Shown here: piece by piece, positions 48,714-58,490 of the stretch
Numbering within the stretch: position 1 is the stretch's first letter
Layout: every line of letters starts with the position of its first letter
Assembly: GCA_951394045.1 (NCBI GenBank)
Contig: OX595985.1
Span: 4,340,001-4,404,000, forward strand
Source: Nitzschia sp. DOCU1
Taxonomy: Eukaryota; Bacillariophyta; Bacillariophyceae; Bacillariales; Bacillariaceae
Direction: 5' to 3'
DNA length: 64,000 nt
Program-made: the position numbers and the translations under genes
Notes under the pieces: generated by a model
Told to the model about the DNA's origin: nothing
The model's database searches: none
The model's input: only the letters and a program-made list of their open reading frames with translations

Positions 48714-50531
48714 CTATTTCTTGCTAGCAGCCTCGCGACTGCTTCGAAGTTGAGCCGCAAAATGATTTGCCAAGCTAGTAATGTCGCCAAAAGGGTTCTT
48801 GTTGGTGTCCAAGGGGACCACCGCTGGAGCCGGAGGCACGTTCGTAGCGGTGGCGACTGCCGCGGTGGTAGTAGCTGTCGCAGTAGAGGGGGTGGATTTG
48901 GGGCGCTTGCGCAAGGGACCTCGTTCAGCACAATTCTTGTGACCAGCAATGCAAGTAGTCCAGCGAGCACACGACCCGCACCAATTCCAATCCTTCTCGC
49001 TAAACTTGCGAGTTTCATTGGGATCCGAGGGAGCCTCTGTCATCCAGGTCGGTTTAGGAAGATTAGCATAGCGACCGCGGTAGGCCGAGAGCTTGGATTT
49101 CCCACGTTTCTTGGAAGGCGCAGATTTTCCACCACCGGTAGTGGCAGTGACTGCGGCTTTTAGGGCCTCCGTAAACAACGCAATAACACCGTCGTTCGAC
49201 TGGATGCCAGCCAAACTGAAAGAATTTTGTGCAAACGATGTGTCGGGCAGCCTGAAAGCCGCGGCAGAACTAAAGAGGCATTCGGCTTCGTCCAACAATT
49301 TGTTCAGATTCCACTGGTCGGATTTTGGATCCGCCAGGAACGAGATGAAGACGGCCCGAAAATGATGCTGGACGATTGGACGAGGACACTCCAGGCATCC
49401 CGTCAGAAACCGTTCCAGCAAGCTTTCAGAGCTGTCTAGTTTATTCCTAACGGCTATGGTAAGCAGACGCCGAAAGGAGCGGATAAACGCCGGGAAATCA
49501 CCCTGGAAGCGTGACATTGTGAGTGTGCCACAATGATCCGTGAAAGCCTTGTTAAAGACTGCCTTAGTTGGAAACAAAACATTCCAACAAAGGAGCCATA
49601 GGAGAACACCATCTTGAATCAGTGGGCTGTTGTCACCGTGGAGGCGACCAGCCAGCGTCTGAAAAAGGTCAGGAGACAAATATTGTTGAATAACCGTGGC
49701 GAGCAGTCGGGCCCCAAAAAGTGGAGTCATGCCATGAAACTGTAGCTCCAAGGCGCGCTCAACACTCCAACGATGACGGGCTGCACGTAGTGCCTCGTCC
49801 TCGGTGAGGGCCATAGGGTCAAGTAACAGATCGAGCTTCGTTTCGCCCTTGTAGATGAACGTGATAGGGCCAAAATAATGGCCCTGGTTGCGTCGTTGAA
49901 CGAGCGCAGCTTGCACATCCAAACGGGCCCGAAAGCTGCCTTCCGGGGCCGAGCCCAGGGGAACAGGGACAAATGATCCTACCAGAGTAGGACTCGATTG
50001 CTGGATGAATAAAGCATTCGAGTCCGAGAGCGACATGACCGACTGAACGTGTCCAATGCCAGGAGGAGCCATCAATGAGTGGGGACTGGTGTAGGGTGGC
50101 AACACCAAGTCCGTCCCAGGGATGCGAGGCGGAGGCGAGCCGAAGTAAGGAGTTGCCGAAGCAAAACGACCAAGCAACACCGCAGGCTGGGAAACGGAAT
50201 CATCAGATATGCCACCAATGCTGGCACCACCGCCCTGGGCCACAGCGAGTGCGTCACCATCCACGAGGGAAGCGGGCGGCGAGGTGTTGGCCGCAGTGTC
50301 ACCGGCAGGAGAACGATCGGTCGCAGCGCCAACAACGTGGGCATCAGGGGGACGATTAGGTCCACCATTGCCAGAAGGATCTTCGGTAGGAACTGTCGCG
50401 CCATGAGTAGCAATGACAGCCGCGGCATTGGGTGGAGCGGTAGCAGCAGGGGCATCGGAAGCACGAACCGACCGACGTAGAGGGCGAGCGGCACCTCCAC
50501 CGCCGGCAGAACCACCACGACCACGAGCCAT
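48714..50531 (-). CDS. Copia4 gag
   Basis: 605 residues from ATG 50531. The N-terminal ~150 residues are Gly/Ala/Pro/Arg-rich and low in complexity. The middle (about residues 200-440) is helical and is the likely capsid region. A basic segment (KKRGKSKLSAYRGRY) precedes a Cys/His cluster CGSCARWTTCIAGHKNC (~520), a variant nucleic-acid-binding knuckle. It ends SREAASKK-TAG. Pol lies in the same frame 84 bp downstream, but TAG, TAA and TAA intervene, so a simple single-stop read-through does not suffice. Confidence 0.85.
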   Translation of the reverse strand: MARGRGGSAGGGGAARPLRRSVRASDAPAATAPPNAAAVIATHGATVPTEDPSGNGGPNRPPDAHVVGAATDRSPAGDTAANTSPPASLVDGDALAVAQGGGASIGGISDDSVSQPAVLLGRFASATPYFGSPPPRIPGTDLVLPPYTSPHSLMAPPGIGHVQSVMSLSDSNALFIQQSSPTLVGSFVPVPLGSAPEGSFRARLDVQAALVQRRNQGHYFGPITFIYKGETKLDLLLDPMALTEDEALRAARHRWSVERALELQFHGMTPLFGARLLATVIQQYLSPDLFQTLAGRLHGDNSPLIQDGVLLWLLCWNVLFPTKAVFNKAFTDHCGTLTMSRFQGDFPAFIRSFRRLLTIAVRNKLDSSESLLERFLTGCLECPRPIVQHHFRAVFISFLADPKSDQWNLNKLLDEAECLFSSAAAFRLPDTSFAQNSFSLAGIQSNDGVIALFTEALKAAVTATTGGGKSAPSKKRGKSKLSAYRGRYANLPKPTWMTEAPSDPNETRKFSEKDWNWCGSCARWTTCIAGHKNCAERGPLRKRPKSTPSTATATTTAAVATATNVPPAPAVVPLDTNKNPFGDITSLANHFAAQLRSSREAASKK

Positions 50532-50591
50532 CGTGACAGAGTCAACAGAAGGACCGAAAGAGTAGAGAAGCGATAAAGGGCTGCAATAACC

Positions 50592-50716
50592 TGTAATGCT
50601 AAGAATGTGAGACTATCTGTTATTGTCGTCTACATCGTGCATGTGTCATTGGTCCTGAGCCATCGGAGGAAGGGTGACGTCATCCGAGAGCATCCCGCAC
50701 AGACAGACAGACGACA
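50592..50716 (-). repeat. Copia4 5' LTR
   Basis: A 125-bp LTR. Directly inside it on the minus strand is GGTTATTGCAGCCC, the position of the primer-binding site. The leader to the gag ATG is only about 60 bp. Confidence 0.9.
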
Positions 50717-51570
50717 ATGTACTATTGTGCTGCCCTTCGGCAAGTACAAGTATAAACGCTTACCCATGGGAGTGGCTGGTTCGCCAGATATCTTTCAAGC
50801 AAAAATGTTCTCCCTGAAGGCAGGACTCGAATTCGTACGAACCTACCTCGATGACATACTCATAGTCAGTTCAAGTACCTTTCACGATCACCTCACCAAG
50901 CTAGAGAAAGCCCTAGCGCGTATAGCCAAAGCCGGGCTCAAGATCAATGCGCAGAAATCCTTCTTTGGGCGAGGCGAGATCAAGTATCTTGGATACTGGG
51001 TAACTAGGGAAGGTGTCCAACCTCTCCCCAAAAAGGTCGACAGCATCTTGGCAATGAAAGCGCCAAAGAACAGAAAAGAACTTCGAGGTTTTATTGGTCT
51101 CGTTAACTATTATCGCGACATGTGGAGACGTCGTTCACACGTGCTTGCACCATTAACCTCTATGACATCCAAGAACGTCCCTTGGCGATGGGGTTAAGAA
51201 CAACTAAAGGCCTTTGACGAGGCAAAACGTATAATTAGTAAAGAAGCTATACTAGCATTCCCAAATTTCTTAAAACGGTTCGTTATCTACACGGACGCTT
51301 CTAAGTACCAGCTAGGTGGCGTCATCACGCAGGACGGACGTCCGTTAGCGTTCTACAGCAGGAAACTGACCGACGCGCAGACGCGCTACACGACAACAGA
51401 GCGTGAACTGCTCTCAATTGTCGAGACTCTGAAAGAGTTCCGTACAATTCTTCTCGGACAGAAAATAATGATCTATACAGATCACAAGAATTTACTATTT
51501 AATGATCTCAAGACGGATCGCGTGTTACGCTGGCGTCTCTACTAATTGAAGAATATGGTGCCAACATTGA
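50717..51570 (+). pseudogene. Gypsy B RT C-terminal half and RNase H
   Basis: After copia4, RT resumes: TIVLPFGKYKYKRLPMG, AGSPDIFQAKMFSL, RTYLDDILIVSS (catalytic YLDD) and IKYLGYWVTREGVQ. A TAA at 51195-51197 interrupts the thumb region (PWRWG-stop-EQLKAF). RNase H follows (YTDASKYQLGGV, TTERELLSIVETLKEF, YTDHKNL), then a two-base insertion near 51537 (CGTCTCTACTAATTG versus CGTCTACTAATTG in gypsy A) shifts the frame. LINE2 interrupts it at 51571. Confidence 0.85.
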
Positions 51571-54500
51571 CTAACTAACTCACAGATTTACTACTTACTA
51601 GGCTATCATAAGGACGCCAGTAGTCGCCCATCAAGGCTTTAAAGTCGCACAGGGGGTCTCACATCAACACCAGACGGACGAGCTTGTAACGACATGGGGA
51701 GGAAGATCAAACACCTGGTGGGAGCGAAACATGAGATGACAAAGAGTCATCAAATGTCACGGTCCCTCGCAATGGTTAGGCATCCAAGCCTGAACATTGC
51801 GGAGCCAGAGAAGTTTGTAATCAAGTGTTTCAGAATGTAGGGCCGAGGGGGATCGCAGGAACCAACGGCGGGCAGGGCGGGGAAGGTGCGACCGATCAGT
51901 GGCGAAGGCAGCCGCAATAGCAGCATCGAGGTCGGCATGACGGCGAAGAAGAACGAGCGAGTCTTCCGATCGCAAGACCTGATATCGGTGCTGCCAAGAT
52001 ATCCAGGCAATCTGCCAAATTCGACGAATGAGCAAGGAGTGCCACCGTTTTCCAGTACGTTTAGAACCAAGGAATTGATAGTGGGCATGCTGAAATGCAG
52101 TCCAAGAACGAAGCATGAACCCATCCATCAGAGCAGAAAGGCCAAGAGCAGCTTGAGAAGACAGCAAGGAGTGATGGGTAGACGGGACCTCGGCTGGAAT
52201 AGTCCACCGGGTAGACGTGGACCAAGAACGGATCATGGAGACAATTCCAGAGGACAATGAAGGGTGAGTTCGCTGACTTGTAAGCCAAACCTCAAGATCC
52301 GCTATTGCACGGTCCACCAGTTCGCGGTTGATCGGGTGAGAACACACCAGAATGTGGTGACGGGTTTCGGTATGCGGGCATCGGGGACATTTATCGTCTG
52401 TAGCCAAGCCCCAGCGAAATAATGTGCTCCGCAATGGAAGAAAGGAAGAGAGCCAACGTGGAACCCACAGCTGACGAGGCAATGGTAATCGTTTAAAGGC
52501 GTGGCTCAACGCGTCCCAATTGCAACCGTTGGTGTCATAATGTAGTCGTGTGGACCAATATTGCTTGACCGGTGCACCATAGAACAAATCCTCCACAAAG
52601 CCCCGAGACCATGTACACAACCTCTTCGGGCCCAACCACAACGACCATTGTTGCAAGTCGGGTTCAGAAAGATAATGTGGCCGAAAGCCACCACGCTCAA
52701 GAGTGCGCCAAAACGTTTTGGCAAGGCGATCCATGTCACAATTTAATTGTTCCCACGGATCCAAGAGGTAATATGGCAGAACCCGATCTCGATGGCCACG
52801 GACGTGTCGTGGTATCCACCGCAATGGACTGCGTTCAAGTTCAAAACGGGCAGCCGTCAGCAAATCATAATGTGGAATAGAAGGCCTTGGATCATGCTTA
52901 GCAAAGAGGTTTTTCAGTACGGATTCGCAATCACATGCAAGGATAATTGAAGTGCCAGAAGCAGGAACAGTTGGGCAGGAAGCCAAGAGCTGGTTGACCG
53001 AACGCAAGATACCGTAAGCACCACCCAGTTCAGCACGATATGGGTCCATATCTTCCGGATCTCCCGGCGTCTGATTAGCAAGAATAAGGTCGTCGCTCTT
53101 GTCAAGAATATCTGCTCGAATGGTAAACCCAGCCGTGCCCCACGAATTTTTGAGGGAGCCATCAGTAAGGCAAGCCCCAGTACCGGCAAGGATTCCGTCT
53201 AACAGATGGCGGAGGGAAGTCGGCCATCGTATGACCACGCCCCACCAGTTCGATGGAGGGTACGGCGGCCTGGGTGGAAGAAGCATACTGGGAGCCGAGA
53301 CCTGCCGAATGCGGCCAGTACCAACGCCGGTAGTAGGTAGACAACCAGGGGGGAGGCAGGGGACAACGTCACGAAACTGAACACGGAGGGATCGAACAGC
53401 GTGGCCCGTTTGTGCGAGCGTGTACCTATCGTATGCCATTTCCCCGCGATGAACATAGTAGCAACTCGTAGCGGGGTCAAGAAATTCCGACCAGCCAACA
53501 GGAACCTTAAACCAAGCACCGAGTGGACGAAGTAAGCGACCACGCGATTCGGAATGCGGACACAAAAAACAGCGAAGGAGAGCGTCGTTCCAAAGGCGCC
53601 AGGAATGGGCATTCGGGGCAACCTGTGGGGGCCACGAGACGTCTGAATGGATATCCAAGGGGGTGCGCTGGTGAAACACGGAAACCAGAAGACTGGTACC
53701 ATCGCCGGTAGCCAGATCAGAGAGATATATAACTCGAAGAAACATGCGACACCGATTCAGCATAGCCAGCTGCTTGGGGCTAAAGCCGTTCTTGGCGAAC
53801 GACTCCATTAGGAAGACGTCGCCGTCTCGTTGAACAGTAAGAGCGGGCAGATGGTCATGAATGCTCAAACCAAGACGAGAGCAAAATTCCCAGACAATGT
53901 AAACCTGAACGGTAGTGCCACAAAGATGCCAGATTGAATAATCGTAGGACAGAGGACAAGAAGGTAGCCCGAGCTCCAGACGAAGATTCTCAAGAGAGCA
54001 ACGAAGTTGACTGCCCGTAATATCACAAGCCAGGTTTGCATGATGCACGTACGATTCAACCTGCTCAAAGCCTTGTTCAAACCAAAGATCCAAAACCCCA
54101 TAACCTAAGTATCGCCGAGGGCTATGCACCACAGTGAGAGGCATAGTTTTGGGCAGTCCCAAAGCAGGAAGAGCACAAGTCTTCAAGCTCTTAGTCACCC
54201 GGGTGCATTCTTTGAAGGACAATCGAGTAGCCACCAGCGGGTACAGCAAAGTGCGATGGATGCCTGTTGTTAATGACAGCCAACTTTCAGTCCGAGTCAG
54301 CTGTCGGGTCGCGATCTTAGCCGCCCAGGCGTCAATCTTGGACGTCATAGCTGCAATCTGTGCCGTCTGATTACCATCTGGTGCAATCCAAATTCCCAGG
54401 GTCTCTTCTGCCTGAGAAAGCTCCAAACGACGGATCTGCTCAGGAGGGGAGCCAGGTGTGCGAAGCCACAAGGTGCCAGGGCGAGAATGAGTAGGACAGG

Positions 54501-56583
54501 ATCGCCATTGCTGCGAAGGCCGATGCCAATAGGTGTCAATAAGCCACCAGTAAGTTTTATCGAGAGATAAAGCACCACCAGTCGCGCGAAGACCACCACC
54601 CCATAAGTCAATGGCCCCTTGTGCCTCCTGTATAAGGCTTTGTATCGTAGGGCAATTAAGGGGCGCAATGATGGAGTCCGAATCGTCAACAAAGGTAAAG
54701 CAGCTGAAGAAAATGCGCTCGCCAGAGAAGGGGGCAAATGCCTCGATGCCATAGCCCCGATTGCGGAGCATATTGATTAGTGGGATAGTCATCACCAACC
54801 ATATGGCGGGGCCTGCCCCATTGCCCTGACCGATGCCTTGGAGTGGAATGCGAAGAGCGCCATACGCAGTCGAGCTCTGACCGAAAACAGTAGATACATA
54901 ATGGCGTAGTTCCCGTAGTGTACCAAACATCACTTTGCAAACCTCCGGAGTTACGCCGAGGCGTTGCATGCAAATGCTAGCAACGACGTGTACTATGCGG
55001 TCGTAACATGAGGAGGCATCGTTCCCGCAAATAATGCCAGCACGTCGAAGCTGGTGCAAGATGTCAATAGCCAGTACCTTGTTGAGTGCGCAGATATTGG
55101 CGCGACGGCCAGGGCGGCTACCATAAGCCTCCAAAGGAATAAGACCAAGAGTATCCGCCTGCCGAATCATGGAGCGGCCAATGCGCTTGTTCAACATGTT
55201 AAAAAGTGAGTGGAACAAGACAATGATTCGAAGTTTGCGCACATTAACCGATGATACCTTCTTGGGGATCATTACATCCAGAGATTTCTTCCAGAGATCA
55301 GGGTAGAATCCAGCCGCAACGGGAATATTCGCAAAGGCAGCATCGATCGCTGCCGTTTCTTTATGGTCACCCCCAGCAATAAAATCGGCAAAGGAAGGTC
55401 CAAAGGGGCTGGAAGCAATGCGACCCTTCATCCGTTTCCAACCTGCCACATGTTCAGCCGCATTTACAAAACCAGTAATGGGGGCTGTGGCACGAATAGC
55501 ATCAGGCATCGTTAATTCTTCAAGAAACAAGCGCGTGGGCTCGTCAACATCCTCCCCAGGGACGAATTCGCCAGCCAGAATAGCATCCACCACAGACTGG
55601 CAGGCTTGAAAGCCGAGCTGCTGATGCAGCGAGCCGGTCATGAAAGGGGTATCCGTGGTTTGAGAAAAACGACGGGCGCCTTCTTCAGCGCATGCCGCCT
55701 CAATATCCTCTCGAGTAGTATGCTGAACGGTCTGGCCATCTTCGTCGATCGTCTCAAGGATGCTGATATTCGTGCGGGGCTTCCGATCCATCACTTTCCG
55801 AACGTGCCAGAAATGTTTTCGCATAGCAGCCGTGTGGATGTCGGCTCGCTCTTGGGATTCAGGGGAAGTGCCAGTTGCCTTTGCACGGCTGCGGTGAAGA
55901 CGTGCGCGGTGTTCCTTATGCAGTTTAACTTGGTGGCGTTTGGCATGCTGATACTGTTTCCGTACATCCTCTCGGCGCCCAATAATTTCATGGCGATTAA
56001 GCAGGAAAGCATCCTTGATGTCCAACCGTTTCATCAGGCGTCGGATCTTACGATTGTCAACGCGCCGCTTCGAACGGTGCTGGTACATTAATTTCCACAA
56101 CCGAATTTCTTTGCGCAAAGCCCCAATTTCGGCAGAATATAGAACACGGCCGGCATAAAAGGGGGCACACTTAGACTTGGCTTGGCAGCGTAGCTCCAGA
56201 TCAAGGGCAGCTATCCGGTTGTACGTCCCTTCATCCTCCTTGGAGAACAATCGATTTTCTGACTTTAGTGCAAGGTCCGCCAGCTGGCATTGGATGCCGT
56301 GTTGATCACGAAGGCGGTTTAAAGTCCGATAATAACGCTTCCGGGCACGTGGGTCATGTAGCGGAAAATGTGTGATCTGGCATTTAGCCGGGGACGGGGC
56401 AGAGAAACCAAATAAGGAATCATCCGCAATGTCAACCCAGAGAAGACGATGATCCGTATTAATTCCAACGTCGAGAGACCCAAAACCAGAGAGACCACAA
56501 GCAGCCACATCGAGCCCCGGGGAGCACCATACAGCATCAATCGGGTGGTTGGAGACCGTGCTCTTGTTGCACGTGGCAACGTG
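51571..56583 (-). mobile_element. LINE2: 5'-truncated non-LTR retrotransposon
   Basis: A 5013-bp element flanked by a 14-bp target duplication GGTGCCAACATTGA (51557-51570 and 56584-56597) in gypsy B RNase H/integrase. The minus-strand 5' end starts in the middle of an endonuclease domain, so ORF1 and most of the endonuclease are absent. The 3' end on the minus strand is GTGAGTTAGTTAG, a short tetranucleotide tail and not poly(A). This is typical of incomplete target-primed reverse transcription. Confidence 0.9.
51757..56583 (-). CDS. LINE2 ORF2 (endonuclease remnant, RT, RNase H)
   Basis: About 1609 residues of LINE origin. The frame is open further back to an ATG at 56814, but those first 77 codons are antisense gypsy B. 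Landmarks by residue of the long ORF: endonuclease end with NTDHRLLWVDI (~120); RT with VNVRKLRIIVLFHSLF (~520), YGSRPGRRANICALNKV, CGNDASSCYDRIVH (motif A), LQGIGQGNGAGPAIW (motif B) and FTFVDDSDSI (~708); RNase H with CLTDGSLKNSWGTAGF (~1216), YRAELGGAYGIL, LACDCESVLKN and HVRGHRDRVLPYY; C-terminal CPRCPHTETRHHILVC (~1476). No stop or frameshift is seen, though truncation makes it non-autonomous. Confidence 0.88.
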   Translation of the reverse strand, partial: HVATCNKSTVSNHPIDAVWCSPGLDVAACGLSGFGSLDVGINTDHRLLWVDIADDSLFGFSAPSPAKCQITHFPLHDPRARKRYYRTLNRLRDQHGIQCQLADLALKSENRLFSKEDEGTYNRIAALDLELRCQAKSKCAPFYAGRVLYSAEIGALRKEIRLWKLMYQHRSKRRVDNRKIRRLMKRLDIKDAFLLNRHEIIGRREDVRKQYQHAKRHQVKLHKEHRARLHRSRAKATGTSPESQERADIHTAAMRKHFWHVRKVMDRKPRTNISILETIDEDGQTVQHTTREDIEAACAEEGARRFSQTTDTPFMTGSLHQQLGFQACQSVVDAILAGEFVPGEDVDEPTRLFLEELTMPDAIRATAPITGFVNAAEHVAGWKRMKGRIASSPFGPSFADFIAGGDHKETAAIDAAFANIPVAAGFYPDLWKKSLDVMIPKKVSSVNVRKLRIIVLFHSLFNMLNKRIGRSMIRQADTLGLIPLEAYGSRPGRRANICALNKVLAIDILHQLRRAGIICGNDASSCYDRIVHVVASICMQRLGVTPEVCKVMFGTLRELRHYVSTVFGQSSTAYGALRIPLQGIGQGNGAGPAIWLVMTIPLINMLRNRGYGIEAFAPFSGERIFFSCFTFVDDSDSIIAPLNCPTIQSLIQEAQGAIDLWGGGLRATGGALSLDKTYWWLIDTYWHRPSQQWRSCPTHSRPGTLWLRTPGSPPEQIRRLELSQAEETLGIWIAPDGNQTAQIAAMTSKIDAWAAKIATRQLTRTESWLSLTTGIHRTLLYPLVATRLSFKECTRVTKSLKTCALPALGLPKTMPLTVVHSPRRYLGYGVLDLWFEQGFEQVESYVHHANLACDITGSQLRCSLENLRLELGLPSCPLSYDYSIWHLCGTTVQVYIVWEFCSRLGLSIHDHLPALTVQRDGDVFLMESFAKNGFSPKQLAMLNRCRMFLRVIYLSDLATGDGTSLLVSVFHQRTPLDIHSDVSWPPQVAPNAHSWRLWNDALLRCFLCPHSESRGRLLRPLGAWFKVPVGWSEFLDPATSCYYVHRGEMAYDRYTLAQTGHAVRSLRVQFRDVVPCLPPGCLPTTGVGTGRIRQVSAPSMLLPPRPPYPPSNWWGVVIRWPTSLRHLLDGILAGTGACLTDGSLKNSWGTAGFTIRADILDKSDDLILANQTPGDPEDMDPYRAELGGAYGILRSVNQLLASCPTVPASGTSIILACDCESVLKNLFAKHDPRPSIPHYDLLTAARFELERSPLRWIPRHVRGHRDRVLPYYLLDPWEQLNCDMDRLAKTFWRTLERGGFRPHYLSEPDLQQWSLWLGPKRLCTWSRGFVEDLFYGAPVKQYWSTRLHYDTNGCNWDALSHAFKRLPLPRQLWVPRWLSSFLPLRSTLFRWGLATDDKCPRCPHTETRHHILVCSHPINRELVDRAIADLEVWLTSQRTHPSLSSGIVSMIRSWSTSTRWTIPAEVPSTHHSLLSSQAALGLSALMDGFMLRSWTAFQHAHYQFLGSKRTGKRWHSLLIRRIWQIAWISWQHRYQVLRSEDSLVLLRRHADLDAAIAAAFATDRSHLPRPARRWFLRSPSALHSETLDYKLLWLRNVQAWMPNHCEGP

Positions 56584-57068
56584 GGTGCCAACATTGAGTA
56601 CATCAAAGGCGTCAACAACGTCGTCGCTGACGTGCTCAGCCGCTATCCTCGTTCTGATACTCCAGTCGTTCCGGTCAGTGCGCCGACGCAAGAGCAAGCG
56701 CACGAGCTCTTCGCAGGAGATAGGCTTCCAGCCGACCTCTTCCCTTTGAGCTTTCGCGTCATTGCTGAGTATCAACAACGGGATTTGCAAATGCAACAGC
56801 TCACGGAATCTCACCCGGACGTCACCCGGAAGATATTCCGTGGGGGCGAACAGCTGATTTGCTACAAGGATAGGATTTTCATTCCGTGCATACTACGGAA
56901 CCATGTGATCAATTGGTACCACGAATACTTAATGCACCCAGGAGAATTGCGAACGGCAGAAACAATTGCCCAGCATCTCTATTGGCCAGGTATTGAAGCC
57001 GACGTTAAGAAAGTAGTTCAACGTTGCGACCCATGTCAAAAGGGTAAAACGAAAAGGCTTAAGTACGG
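56584..57068 (+). pseudogene. Gypsy B RNase H end and integrase N-terminus
   Basis: After LINE2 the frame reads ANIEYIKGVNNVVADVLSRY, the end of RNase H and linker. It continues into the integrase finger (HEYLMHPGELRTAETIAQHL, CDPCQKGKTKRLKYG). At 57069 it is cut by the LTR of gypsy D. This stretch is undamaged and shows what gypsy A has lost (the CAA codon after SAPT and the frame near 870). Confidence 0.85.
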
Positions 57069-57595
57069 TGCACTACGTCATTTGTAGGATCGAAATAGCT
57101 GTGAAAATTATAACTAGCTTTAGGAATAACCTTTTTCATCGTACAAAGTTGTCTCGTAGCCTCTCGTAGTTCTAGTAGAGTCGAGATATTGACATGCATC
57201 GACAACAATCCGAACAGGAGGTTGATGCATCTTGTAGTAGACTAGCTACAACGTTCCACTAGGGTTCCTTGGACGTTGTCAGCTACTCTGGAATAAAGTA
57301 TAGTTACCTCAATGTCATCAAGGTGCCAGATCTTAGGTGGCATTGACAATAGGATCGGCATTCGACTAGCTGGAGTCATGGGCGATGCTTGCGTCACGTA
57401 ATGTCACGTCGTCGGTGACGTCAATAGGTAATGGGCCTTGTCCGACGATGTCCGAGACCGGCCTAGCATCCGCGTCCGCGCGCAACGCGTTCTTCATGCT
57501 ACGTCATCACACATGATGTCACACATGACTCATTAGACTAGTAATTTTGGACTACAATCATTCGAAGGAGTCAACGTGCAAAGCAGTGTACTGCA
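57069..57595 (-). repeat. Gypsy D 3' LTR
   Basis: A 527-bp LTR with TGCA at both tips, the reverse complement of the gypsy C 3' LTR (13331-13449 plus 34587-34999). Its inner neighbour on the minus strand is the polypurine tract TGGGGGCGGG (57596-57605). It abuts gypsy B integrase at 57068, so D inserted there; the other end is outside the window. Confidence 0.8.
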
Positions 57596-57619
57596 CCCGC
57601 CCCCATGACGGAGGGACAG

Positions 57620-58336
57620 GACTTAACTATGATAGGGATGTATGTTACGAATGTTCCAATTCTGAGTAACTGCACCCTTCTGGATACGTACTGTACCGTT
57701 GTCATTCACAGCGACGATTGGATATGGACCATCGTAGGGGTTAGCACCGAACTTGCGTTGTTGGTCCTGCTTGATCATGATCTGTTGGCCTACGCGATAC
57801 TCATACGTAATCACGTTTTGTTTCTGCCGCATTGTTCTTCGCAATGCGCTGCATCTTGCGCTCACGGATGAGCTTCCAGTTAGCTTCGAAGCGGGTGTTG
57901 AGAATAGCATCTCTACCGAATACTAGTTGCATCGGCGTAGCCTGTAGCGTAGTGTGGTATGTCGCACGAACGGCGAACATCACGGCTGCCAGGATTCCAT
58001 CGAGTCCGACTGTATCGTCTGAGTGCTGCAGTTCAAACGTACGAATCATGTTCCTGATAGTTTGGTGTACTCGTTCGAGTATTGCGTTCGCCTGCGGATT
58101 CCTCGCAGTGATTGGGCGCGCAAGCACACCGTAGTCTTCCTTGACCATTCGCCGGAATTCTCCCATGAACTCCGTACCGCGGTCATAAATAACCTGTTGT
58201 GGCCACGGGTATCTCGTGAACCACGTCTTTTCGGCTAATTCGGCGATACTAAAAGCCTCTTTGTTGGGCATGCGAACCATCTCGAACCAGCCAGTTGCCG
58301 GGTCAATCATGGTAAGGCACCAAAGCTCGAGTTGTC
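57620..58336 (-). pseudogene. Gypsy D integrase (C-type family), truncated by copia3
   Basis: This is close to gypsy C integrase: MIDPATGWFEMVRMPNKEAF, QQVIYDRGTEFMGEFRR, NAILERVHQTIRNMIR and NTRFEANWKLIRERKMQ, ending RNIHPYHS. A single A missing near 57821 (GCAGAAACAAAACG versus GCAGAAAACAAAACG in gypsy C) shifts the frame before the C-terminal YRVGQQIMIK. The N-terminal part and the rest of pol are cut off at 58336 by copia3. Confidence 0.85.
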
Positions 58337-58490
58337 GTTATTTCCCCAAAGGAGTGGCATGGTTTAGTCTAGTTAGTCAAGCTGGGTGTTCGTATCCCGC
58401 GCGGTCATGCCATAATATTGTTTGTTGATGACTTTTATTACTGTTGTTACGTTTTGAGTGGCTCCGCATCACTCAGTGGACGATTTCTCG
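58337..58490 (+). repeat. Copia3 5' LTR
   Basis: The left edge is fixed by the end of gypsy D homology (TCGAGTTGT), the right edge by GTTTATCAGACCC at 58491. It has limited similarity to the copia1/2 LTR beyond its ends. The leader 58491-59067 shows no gene. Confidence 0.7.

Larger units (their letters stand above)
44258..50716 (-). mobile_element. Copia4: intact Ty1/copia element
   Basis: A 6459-bp element with 125-bp LTRs of canonical TG...CA form (44258-44382 and 50592-50716), one mismatch between them. The target duplication ATGTA (44253-44257 and 50717-50721) lies inside gypsy B RT. Gag and a full-length pol are both open on the minus strand. The family differs from copia1-3: a canonical HHCC integrase, a DSG protease and a YTDD RT. 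Confidence 0.92.
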
